Of a stretch of DNA of 34,992 nt, positions 16,863-25,175 are shown one piece after another (the stretch's first letter is position 1; the number at the start of each line of letters is the position of its first letter). Both the position numbers and the translations under genes were made by a program. The notes beneath the pieces are model-generated. The model saw only the letters and a program-made list of their open reading frames with translations, ran no database searches and was not told where the DNA came from. The stretch is from Calditrichota bacterium. Lineage in GTDB: Bacteria; Electryoneota; Electryoneia; Electryoneales; Electryoneaceae. Where the stretch lies: assembly GCA_018263585.1 (NCBI GenBank), contig JAANWZ010000105.1, forward strand, positions 1-34,992, in the 5' to 3' direction.

Positions 16863-18656
16863 TCATTTCACCAGCGTAATCCGCCGTATCACGCCAGTGC
16901 CGTGCTCATCCTTCGCACGCAGGAAGTAAACGCCGCTCGCCCATCCGCCGGCATCCACGTGAAGAGTGTGCGCCCCGGCAGGCAGTCGGCCGGCGTGCAC
17001 CGTCTCCACCGCCCGGCCGAGCACGTCGAACACCTGCACCTCGATCCGTTCCGGCCGGGGAAGGACGAGATCGACACGCGCGCCGGCGTTGAACGGGTTC
17101 GGATACACCGGCGCGAGCGTGAACGTGCGCGGCGTCCCCGCAGCGGGCGCAGCCTCCGGCGCGGACAGGTAGTTGAGGAAAATCCGCACCCGTTCGCTGT
17201 AATCGCTGATCACGTTTCCGTCTTCATCGAGCGCGCGGATCAGGACGACGTAGCCGGTGTTCGGCTCGTAGCTCTCGACCGTGTAGATCCCGGTCTCCGT
17301 GATTCCGTGCAACGGCGGGTACCAGTCGGTGCCGAAGAAGACCTGGTACGCCGCAACCTCGTCCTCATGCCCGAACCAGTTGCAGTAGAGGTCGATCGTC
17401 ATGTTCGTCGAATCGACGACTTCCGAGACCATCGGCCGGGCGGTCGGTTCGATGCTGTCCTTGCGGTACACGCGGTACGTGGATGGCGTCGAGCCGACGC
17501 CGATCGTGTCGGGGGGAACGTGCATCTGCCAGAGGATGTTGTCCTCCTCGTCGAGCAGGGTACCGGTGAGCGGCGGAACGCCTCCCCAGCTCACGAGCCG
17601 GTTACCGTCATCGAGAAAGCGGAACCCGCCGGTTCGGTACGCGTACAGCGTGTCATCCGGATCGGTGTACAGGTAGATCAGTTCGGCGGTCATGTTGTCG
17701 AGGTCGAGCTCGTACTGGCGCGCGTAGCTGCGCGGCGGGTCGTGCAGGTCGCCGTTGTCGTACACGGTGACCGTGCCGTCTTCCCACATCCGCGCGTCAT
17801 GCTGCCGCCAGAACGCGAGCGGCTGGTCGCCCCAGTCGCCGGTCAGCTCGAAGTCGTTCGCCGGCCCGCCTCCGAGGTGCCAGATGTACTCGCCCGTCTC
17901 ATAATCGATCAACGATGCGACACTCATCCGACGCGGGGACACAATCACATCGCCCGTGGGAGTCAACTGCACGGAGTTGATGTGGTACAGGTCGAACGCA
18001 TCTTCCTGCAGCCACGTCGTGTCGTCCACGTCGTAGTAGCCGAGTTCATCGAGATGGTCGTACGTGTTCCAGTCCCAGATCAGGTCGCCTTCCGGGTTCC
18101 ACTGCTGGATGAAATGGTGATTCACCAGCGCTTCCGGGTTGCCGCCGTCGATGATGTCGCTCATGTCGGTGACGATCCCGTCCCGCCAAAGCGTCCACAG
18201 GTTGCCGTCCTCGTCGTAGAACACCTCATGGCCGTCGAGAGTCAGGTTTCCATCAAACGGGTTCACGCGCGGAATCGTGTCGATGGCGGTGAAGTTCTGG
18301 TCCAGCTCGACCGTTCCGATCGGGTAGTTCGCGTTCCCGAGGTTGTAGAAATAGCGCTCGAAGTTGGGTTCCGGCACGAAATTCGACCGCACTTCCCCCC
18401 ACGGGGGCTTCCTGTACCAGACCACCTCACCCTGCCCGTCGAAGATCGCCAGGTAGTGGCGGGAAGGATTGCCCCAGCCGGCGGCGGTCAGCGCCATGAA
18501 GTAGTATCCTTCGCTTCCGACAAGCGACCCCTCCATCGTGTACTCGAAGAAATCACCCGGAATCACGCGCTCGAGCGCACGTGACGGCTGTGGCACGGTA
18601 GCCGGCATCATCAGGATCGCCAGCACGATCGCTTGCAGAACTCCTCCGGAACGCAT
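16863..18656 (-). CDS. Secreted arylsulfotransferase (ASST)-like protein with FlgD/T9SS-type C-terminal sorting domain
   Basis: Start at 18656 after GGGGGAG RBS (ORF track over-extended); signal peptide MRSGGVLQAIVLAILMMPATVPQPSRA; ASST-like stretches LTLDGHEVFYDEDGNLWTL, LYHINSVQLTPTGDVIVSPR, WHLGG, RQHDARMWEDGTVTVYDNG; C-terminus YPNPFNAGARVDLVLP..GRLPAGAHTLHVDAGGWASGVYFLRA. Confidence 0.8.
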   Translation of the reverse strand: MRSGGVLQAIVLAILMMPATVPQPSRALERVIPGDFFEYTMEGSLVGSEGYYFMALTAAGWGNPSRHYLAIFDGQGEVVWYRKPPWGEVRSNFVPEPNFERYFYNLGNANYPIGTVELDQNFTAIDTIPRVNPFDGNLTLDGHEVFYDEDGNLWTLWRDGIVTDMSDIIDGGNPEALVNHHFIQQWNPEGDLIWDWNTYDHLDELGYYDVDDTTWLQEDAFDLYHINSVQLTPTGDVIVSPRRMSVASLIDYETGEYIWHLGGGPANDFELTGDWGDQPLAFWRQHDARMWEDGTVTVYDNGDLHDPPRSYARQYELDLDNMTAELIYLYTDPDDTLYAYRTGGFRFLDDGNRLVSWGGVPPLTGTLLDEEDNILWQMHVPPDTIGVGSTPSTYRVYRKDSIEPTARPMVSEVVDSTNMTIDLYCNWFGHEDEVAAYQVFFGTDWYPPLHGITETGIYTVESYEPNTGYVVLIRALDEDGNVISDYSERVRIFLNYLSAPEAAPAAGTPRTFTLAPVYPNPFNAGARVDLVLPRPERIEVQVFDVLGRAVETVHAGRLPAGAHTLHVDAGGWASGVYFLRAKDEHGTGVIRRITLVK

Positions 18657-19050
18657 CTTCACTCCCCCTGTGGTGCATCGCTCGGCACAGTCTGCCGAAC
18701 TCGGTTGACGTAGGCCGGATCGATGGGAACCTGTGCCCGGGCGCCCGGGAGACACGACCGCGGCCACTACGCCCGTTCGAGAAAAGCAGCTCCCCGCGTC
18801 GCGTGACAATAACGTAACTCCCGGCTGCGGGTTTGCCACGAGCCCGGGAGATTGCGTGGAAAACCGGACAGACAGGCTCCCGGAGAACACGGGACGTCCT
18901 GTTTCGGATCCGGGCTGGTGCGCGACGGTCAGCGAACCACGAGCACCCGCTTCTCCGCGGATGGGATCTTGCCCGCACGCGTGTTACCTTCCCGTCCGCG
19001 GATAACCACTCGCCCGGGCGTGACGAGAACGGAAACCAGGGAGTTGACCG

Positions 19051-20169
19051 ATGCCCCGGTGTCGTAAGCCTGTCCTCTGCTGGCTGGTCGCGCTGTTGCT
19101 GGTCGCGGCGTTGTTCGGATGTGAAGAGAGCGAGCTTGGCGGGGGCGTTGTCCTCTCCCCGGATCTGTTTGAACCGCCGGAGACCGTCGATCCCGGCGTG
19201 CTGCGCGCGACGTTCGACAGCGTGTGGGCGAAGGTGAACGATTCCTACGCGCACATCGACAAGGCGCCGGTGAGCTGGGAGCAGATGCGGGACACGTATC
19301 GCCCGCGGATCGACGCGATCTCCTCGACCGATTCCTTCCGCGGACTCCTGCTGGAGATGCTCGGCGAGCTCGCGGACGAAAATATCGCCCTGATCGACAG
19401 CGCGGGCGAGCTGCACCCCGCGTTCACCCGGGAGCCGGACGTCAACTGGCGGGAGCCGGAGTGGTTCAACTCGATGGACGAGTTCCAGTGGTCCGATCGC
19501 GGCGACTGGGGCATCGCCTCCGAGGAAACGTTCGGCTACCTGTTCTTCCGCAAGTTCAACCCGGCGACGTTCGACCGCGGGGAATTCGACGCGGTGCTGG
19601 ACACGCTGCGCAACAAGCAGGGGATCCTGATCGACGTGCGGATGAACGGGCACCCGGTGCGCCCGCTCACCTACCCCGCGGTCACCGCCACCGGCGACCT
19701 CATCCTCTCGAGCGACGTGATCCGCCGGTTTCTCAACAACCGGCAGGATCTGCTGTTCCCGCGCGCCCGCGCCGGCACATTCTACGAGGAAGAGCTGCCC
19801 GACACGCTCAGCCTCAACCCGCGCGGAACCTGGCAATTCGATCAGCGAGTCGCCGTGCTCACCGGTGAGGGCACCTCGAACGCGGGCGAGCTGTTCGCCG
19901 CCGCGATGGGTGTGCTGGAAAACGTGACCGTGCTCGGCGACCACACCGCCGGCAGCGTAGGCGTAACCGAGCAGTTCCCGATCGGCGGCGGCTGGTCGGT
20001 CACATTCCCCGTCGTCACCTTCGACCGGATCGACGAGAGCGCGATCCAGGGTGCGGGACTGGACCCCGACGTGGAGCTCCCGTGGAGCTCGACGTCGTTC
20101 GCGAACGGCACCGACGGAGTGTTGCTCGACGCGCTCAACTGGTTGTCCGGCCAGAGCGGGCCGGAGTAG
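19051..20169 (+). CDS. Lipoprotein with S41 (tail-specific protease)-like domain
   Basis: Lipobox-like LVAALFGCEES; S41-like catalytic region VAVLTGEGTSNAGELFAAAMGVLENVTVLGDHTAGSVG. Confidence 0.7.
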   Translation: MPRCRKPVLCWLVALLLVAALFGCEESELGGGVVLSPDLFEPPETVDPGVLRATFDSVWAKVNDSYAHIDKAPVSWEQMRDTYRPRIDAISSTDSFRGLLLEMLGELADENIALIDSAGELHPAFTREPDVNWREPEWFNSMDEFQWSDRGDWGIASEETFGYLFFRKFNPATFDRGEFDAVLDTLRNKQGILIDVRMNGHPVRPLTYPAVTATGDLILSSDVIRRFLNNRQDLLFPRARAGTFYEEELPDTLSLNPRGTWQFDQRVAVLTGEGTSNAGELFAAAMGVLENVTVLGDHTAGSVGVTEQFPIGGGWSVTFPVVTFDRIDESAIQGAGLDPDVELPWSSTSFANGTDGVLLDALNWLSGQSGPE

Positions 20170-20332
20170 CGGCCCGCCGGAATCGCGGACGATCACGCCG
20201 CGTGCCCGTGCGACATCGCAAACACCAGCGCTGTCACACGGGCACAATCAGGCTTCAGCCTCGGGTTTCATGCACCAGCGGGCCTGTGCCCTCCGGTAGA
20301 TCCTTCGGTCATGCCACCGGCATGGCCTCAGG

Positions 20333-20360
20333 ATGATTTCCGGCTGTCGCCGGAAATCAT
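20333..20360. terminator. Hairpin between convergent genes (possible terminator or repeat half)
   Basis: ATGATTTCCGGC-TGTC-GCCGGAAATCAT, perfect 12-bp stem overlapping the minus-strand stop at 20357; preceded by TAGATCCTTCGGTCATGCCACCGGCATGGCCTCAGGATGA, a half-copy of the GGATCCTTC/TCAGGATGA repeat. No U-tract. Confidence 0.45.
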
Positions 20361-22045
20361 TTCATCAGCAGCGCCTTCGCCGTGCGTGTACCGAAACGGT
20401 CCGCGTGCGCGCGCACGAGATACAGCCCGCTCGCAAGCCCGGAACCGTCGAACACGAACAAATGCTCGCCTCCGCTGTACGACCCGTCCGCGAGCGTCGC
20501 GACACGCTGCCCGGCCGTGTTGAACACCTCGACGGCCAGCTCCGCGGCCTCCGGCAGCGTCACCGTGAACGCCGTTGACGGGTTGAACGGGTTCGGGTGC
20601 GCGCCGCTCAGCGCGAACGCACCCGGAAGCGACACCGGCGCATTCTCCGCGTCACCCGCGGCCCACGTTCCGCCGGCCGGCCACTGCGCCGGATCGAACG
20701 CGATCGCCCCGGCCGCACCGCCGGTCTTCTCGAACTCGAAGCTGTCGCTCACCTGCGCGTTCGGATACCAGCCGACGTGCCCGTGGAACGTGTACGTCCC
20801 CGGCGGGGCGAGCGCGGGCACGTTCTGTGTCAGCCCGATCACGTCGATTTCCATGTACGGCTGCAGCGCGAACGTCACGCTGAACAGCGGCCCGAAATCC
20901 TGGCCGTTCGGCAGCGTGACGTCGGTCCAGTAGTTCACACTCGGGAACGGCGCCGGCAGCGTGTACGTAAACGCTGCGTCGTAAACAACCGCTCCGCCGT
21001 CGGGTGGGATCGTCGTGTTCGTGCCGGTGAGCGTGAGAGTCGCCGGATCTCAGGTGACTGTCACCGGCTCGGCCGGGTCGGACTCGCCCTCGTCGTAGAA
21101 CGCGGTCACCGTGTACTCGTAGCCGCCCAGCCCCGGCAACTGATCCGTGTACTCCTCCGTCTGTGACGTTCCGATCTGCTCGCCGTCCCGGTAGATCCGA
21201 TACTCGATGAAATCGTCGAGTTCACGCGTCGCCGTCGCTGTCGCATGCACCGCGGGCGCACTGGCGGCGCCGTCCATGGTGAGCGCGGCCCGGCCGGCAA
21301 GCGGTCGCCCGCTCTCGTCGCAGGCCCCCGACGGCGCGCCGTGTTCCGGCTCGGCGAGTGGAGCGCCTTCGGCGCTCAGCAGGCATGTGATGTAGTCGTA
21401 CCACGCAACCACGCTGCTCGCGCCGATGCAGCCGACCATCCCCGAGTCATGCGTGTTGTCGGTGAACGACTCGACCAGCGTACCGTTGATGTAGAGGTCG
21501 AAGTTGCCGCCGGAACCGACGACCTTGAGCGTGTTCGTCTCGCCCGGTTCCGTGTTGATCAGGTCGCTCTGCGTCCACCCGACGATCGCGGTGCCGGAGC
21601 CGTTGATGAACCGGTACACCGAGTAGTTGACGACGTTGTACGCGACGTAGAAGTTGTACCCGTTGTAGTCGGAGTCGCGCGGTCCGTCGGCCCGGAACTG
21701 GATGCCCCGCGACGAATTGCTCTCCTGGTTCATGAACTCCGACTCCACGGTGAACTCCGTGAACTCCATCCCGGTGTACCACGCGCACTGCCAGGTGTTC
21801 GCGGTCAGGGATTTCAGATACCCGCCGTCCACGGTCCAGTTGTTCTCGCCCGGGTAGAAACCGAAGTCATCCGCGACGCCGTCCTCGAAGTCCTCGTTCA
21901 GCCCTTCCGGCGGGGGATCCCATGTGAGCTGAACCTCGCCCCCGACCATCAGTTCCCCCTGCAGGTTGACCGGCGGAGTCTGGGCCGTGACCAGCCCGGC
22001 GGCGACCAGAAGCACGACCACGGCAAATCCCGCCCGTCTCATCAT
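20357..22045 (-). pseudogene. Secreted FN3/LamG-like protein with FlgD/T9SS-type sorting domain, interrupted by one in-frame TGA at 21050-21052
   Basis: ORF 22045-21050 (signal peptide, FN3 repeats, ending EPVTVT*) and ORF 20938-20357 (HPNPFNPSTAFTVTLP..GLYLVRAHADRFGTRTAKALLMK) lie in the same frame; the 37 codons between them are open (DPATLTLTGTNTTIPPDGGAVVYDAAFTYTLPAPFPSVNYW). The joined product resembles the 34207 gene. Confidence 0.65.
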
Positions 22046-22207
22046 TCACCTCCCGATATGTGATTTCCGGTTCCTCCGACCAAACATAGCGATCCGCAGC
22101 CTTGCGAGCGTACAGGCGGATGCAGGCGGGCCACGAAAACAGGTTCTCGGGGAGCAACAGCAGGCGGCCAGGGGTTTGCCACGGGTTTCACACACCGGTC
22201 AACCAAC

Positions 22208-22274
22208 CGTGGTTGTGAGCAACCGCGGGCCTGCTCCGATTCCACTCGTGCCCGCGCTTGCTCGCCAAGCGCGG
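22208..22274. repeat. Two palindromic modules (TTGC/GCAA family)
   Basis: CGTGGTTG-TGAG-CAACCGCG (22208-22227) and CCGCGCTTG-CTCGC-CAAGCGCGG (22252-22274), separated by GGCCTG..CCACTCGTGCCCGCG, matching 16717-16783 in inverted order. Confidence 0.75.
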
Positions 22275-22315
22275 ACCGAACCCCGCAACCGATGCCCATG
22301 CCTGCTGTGCAGGCC

Positions 22316-22534
22316 TCAGACTGTTGAAAAAGGCCGGATCGTCCGTCATGCTGAACGAAGTGAAGCAGGTCCAGGTTTGTAAAGGGTCGGTCTTATGAGC
22401 CAACCTGTTGATAACTGGGGACCTTTCCTTCACTGCGTTCAGGACCTTCTTCCGCCGCCTGCGGCGGCGTCAGAATGACACTTTTCCGGCGGTCCGCGGT
22501 TCATCAAGCCTGAAGTACTTTGTCAGCGGTCTGA
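22316..22534. mobile_element. Second MITE-like copy related to 6539-6737
   Basis: TCAGACTGTTGA (22316-22327) versus TCAGCGGTCTGA (22523-22534): inverted with 2 mismatches in 12; internal 37-nt identity to 6568-6604; also CTTCTTCCGCCGCCTGCGGCGGCGTCAGAATGAC. Confidence 0.6.
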
Positions 22535-22660
22535 TGCCCGCTGTGCGTGCATGGATTCGAACAGCGAGCATGTCCCGTGCCCGAGCCCGGCCTGCAAGCG
22601 GGCGCGGGGCATCGCCGCTGACGCCGCCGCGCGCCGCGGGGCACGGCGCATGCCGCGCAC

Positions 22661-22689
22661 TTGACCTCCATCGTTCCGGCCCCTACCAT
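22661..22689 (+). promoter_or_regulatory. Putative sigma70-like promoter
   Basis: TTGACC (22661-22666), 17-nt spacer, TACCAT (22684-22689), 44 nt upstream of the ATG at 22733. Confidence 0.4.
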
Positions 22690-22732
22690 TCCCAGTCCAA
22701 CTTGTGAACTTCTCCACACTGGGGGCGGGGAT

Positions 22733-24106
22733 ATGGCGACGATCTCGCGGCGGATCGCGGACTGGGCGGCGGGCGCACGCTACGAAGACCTCAGCGACGG
22801 CGCGGTCCGGGCCGCGAAGACGATCCTCTACGATTCGCTCGGGTGTGCACTCGGCGGGTTCAGGACCGAAGACGTCGGGATCATGCGCGCCTACCTCGAA
22901 GCGAAGGGCGGCGCGGATGAATCGACGGTGATCGGCTCCGGCGTGAAGCTGCCGGCGGTCGAGGCTGCGCTGCTCAACGCGCTCATGGTGCGTGCGCTCG
23001 ACTACAACGACATCTACTGGGTGCAGGACCCGTCGCACCCGTCCGACATCATCCCCGGCCCGCTCGCGCTCGGGGAACGGCTCCGCCGCTCGGGCAAAGA
23101 TCTGCTGCTCGCGATCGCGATCGGGCACGAGGTCGAGATGCGGCTGTGCGAAGCGGCGTTCCCCGGGATTCGCGAGCGGAAATGGCATCACGCGACGCTG
23201 ACCGCGTTCGCCGCACCGTACGCGTGCGGGCGGATGATGAAGCTGAGCGGCGAGCAGATCGCGCATGCGGCAGGGATCAGCGGCAGCCGTCACGCGACCC
23301 TCGGCGCGATCACCGCCGGCCGGCTCACGATGATGAAGAACACCGCCGACCCGCTCGCGACCCAGTCCGGCGTGTTCGCCGCAGAGCTCGCAGCGCGCGG
23401 CTACCAGGGCCCGGAACACGTGATCGACGGGAAAGAAGGTCTGTTCGACGCGTTCGGCCCGGAGTGGAAGGGCGGGCTGCTCACCGACGGCCTCGGCGAA
23501 TCGTGGCGGATCGAACGCTGCGGGCTGAAGGCGTTTCCCACCGAGGCGCTCACGCACGCGCCGCTCACCGCCGTGATCGAGCTCGTCGAGGAACACGACC
23601 TGCGGCCGGATCAGATCGAGACGATCCACGTGAAGACCATCGGTCGCGCCGCCGATATCCTCTCGGATCCGTCGAAGTACGATCCGCGCACCCGCGAGAG
23701 CGCCGACCACAGCCTCCCCTACTGCATCGCGGTCGCGGTCGTCGATCGCAAGGTCGTGCCGGCGAGTTTCAACGACGACCGCCTGTTCGACGACTCCGTG
23801 CGCGCGCAGTTGCGCAAGATCGAAGTCACCGCCGAGCCGGCGTTCGAGCAGATGTTCCCCGCGAAACAGCCGAACGAGGTCACGATCACGACCCGGGACG
23901 GCGGCAGGTACGTCCGCTACATCGAGTACCCGATGGGACACCCGTCGCACCCGATCCCGCAACCGTCGCTGGAGGCGAAGTTCCGCAGCCTCGCGGAGGG
24001 GGTGCTGTCCGCGGACCGGCAACGGGCGGTGAAACAGACCGTGGACGGTCTCGAGTCGGTCGCGGACATCGGCGAGCTCACGGCGCGGATCGTTTCCGAT
24101 CGGTGA
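22733..24106 (+). CDS. MmgE/PrpD family protein (2-methylcitrate dehydratase-like)
   Basis: MATISRRIADWAAGARYEDLSDGAVRAAKTILYDSLGCALGGF; ALDYNDIYW..HPSDIIPGPLALGE; family-typical KAFPTEALTHAPLTAVIEL and HSLPYCIAVAVVDRKV. Start at 22733, ORF track over-extended. Confidence 0.88.
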   Translation: MATISRRIADWAAGARYEDLSDGAVRAAKTILYDSLGCALGGFRTEDVGIMRAYLEAKGGADESTVIGSGVKLPAVEAALLNALMVRALDYNDIYWVQDPSHPSDIIPGPLALGERLRRSGKDLLLAIAIGHEVEMRLCEAAFPGIRERKWHHATLTAFAAPYACGRMMKLSGEQIAHAAGISGSRHATLGAITAGRLTMMKNTADPLATQSGVFAAELAARGYQGPEHVIDGKEGLFDAFGPEWKGGLLTDGLGESWRIERCGLKAFPTEALTHAPLTAVIELVEEHDLRPDQIETIHVKTIGRAADILSDPSKYDPRTRESADHSLPYCIAVAVVDRKVVPASFNDDRLFDDSVRAQLRKIEVTAEPAFEQMFPAKQPNEVTITTRDGGRYVRYIEYPMGHPSHPIPQPSLEAKFRSLAEGVLSADRQRAVKQTVDGLESVADIGELTARIVSDR

Positions 24107-24225
24107 GGGGGGGCGTTGAGCCGGGCGCTACCTGACGCCTGATTTACCGGCCCTGCTGCGCATTTGTAGAACAGTGTCCTCTCGAACCGCGCCGCGGTCT
24201 GTTTTCGTTGAGGCGGCGCCAATTG

Positions 24226-24360
24226 TGTCATCCTGAACAAGCGCGGCGTCGGTTTGCCGCGCGCCACTGGTGTCATCCTGAACAAGCGCGGCGTCAGTCT
24301 GCCGCGCGCCACTGGTGTCATCCTGAACAAGCGCGGCGTCAGTCTGCCGCGCGCCGTGAA
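24226..24360. repeat. Three tandem 45-bp units
   Basis: TCCTGAACAAGCGCGGCGTCRGTYTGCCGCGCGCCACTGGTGTCA starting at 24231, 24276 and 24321; nearly identical, no unique spacers. Confidence 0.9.
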
Positions 24361-24557
24361 GGATCTACTCGGTACACCACCTGGAGGTTATTTGACACGC
24401 ACCCTGGGCGGTTGTTGCGGGTAGATCCTTCACCCCCGCACAAACAGACGTGCGGGGGTTCAGGATGACACGGAGGGCCGCACACACTGACGTGCGGGGG
24501 TTCAGGATGACACGGAGGGCCGCACACCCTGACGGCGCTTCCGGTTGAGGATGACAG
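24226..24557. repeat. Palindromic intergenic repeat block (TGTCATCCTGAAC)n ... (GTTCAGGATGACA)n
   Basis: Left half is the 45-bp tandem array then GTGAAGGATCTAC; right half GTAGATCCTTCACCCCCGCACAAACAGACGTGCGGGGGTTCAGGATGACAC plus a second GCACACACTGACGTGCGGGGGTTCAGGATGACAC and a degenerate third unit. Confidence 0.85.
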
Positions 24558-24635
24558 GGATCGCCGCGCCCAAACCGGCCACAGTTCACGTTCACACCCG
24601 CATCGAGAGCGACAACCAGACCAGCGAGGCGTGCG

Positions 24636-25112
24636 ATGATCAAGCTGCCGCCGGGTGTTGAAATCGAGGAAGTCCCGCTGGACAAGCGGTATCGGAGCAA
24701 CCTGCGCGGTCTGCTCGTGCGCATCCGCAAGCTGTACGAGGCGCTCGAAGACCGGTTCGGCGAGGACGGCCTCGAACTGATCCGGGATGTGAGCCGCGAG
24801 TACGGCGACGAGATCGCGCAACGGGTGCGTGCGCGCGAGGACGGGATGGATCTGCACGATGTCGCCCGGTTTCTCGTCAAGCTGTTCAACGGGATGCGCG
24901 CGGAAGGGGAGGTGCGCGAATGGAGCGACGAGCGCGTCGTGATCATGGTCCCGGAGTGCCCGTATCCGTTCACCCGCCCGCAGACATGCCGCGCGCACAC
25001 GACGATGGAGGAGGCGCTCGTGCACGGCCTGAACCCGGGGCTCGACTACGTGATCGAGAAGTGCATCCCGGAGGGCGATCCGGAGTGCTGGCATGTGCTC
25101 AGCCGCCGGTAA
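24636..25112 (+). CDS. Small protein resembling the L-2-amino-thiazoline-4-carboxylate hydrolase-like family
   Basis: Conserved Cys/His pattern ECPYPFTRPQTCRAHTTMEEALVHGLNPGLDYVIEKCIPEGDPECWHVL; weak family match by eye. Confidence 0.45.
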   Translation: MIKLPPGVEIEEVPLDKRYRSNLRGLLVRIRKLYEALEDRFGEDGLELIRDVSREYGDEIAQRVRAREDGMDLHDVARFLVKLFNGMRAEGEVREWSDERVVIMVPECPYPFTRPQTCRAHTTMEEALVHGLNPGLDYVIEKCIPEGDPECWHVLSRR

Positions 25113-25175
25113 CAGAAGTCCCGGCGGATCGCGCCGCCGGGACATCGGGTACAGCACGCCCGTGCGAACCGGAAA

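Noticed and set aside
21050-21052. Selenocysteine at the in-frame TGA
   Set aside because: Host protein is a secreted FN3/sorting-domain type, the likely ancestral residue is not a redox Cys, and I saw no convincing SECIS-like hairpin just downstream (only a 4-bp CCGG pairing).
24226-24360. Possible CRISPR array
   Set aside because: Units are directly adjacent with no unique spacers and no cas genes nearby.
24208-24468. 86-aa ORF with CHPEQARRQSAARHW repeats
   Set aside because: Translation of the 45-bp intergenic tandem repeat; the period is divisible by 3 so all units stay in frame. No RBS, no family.
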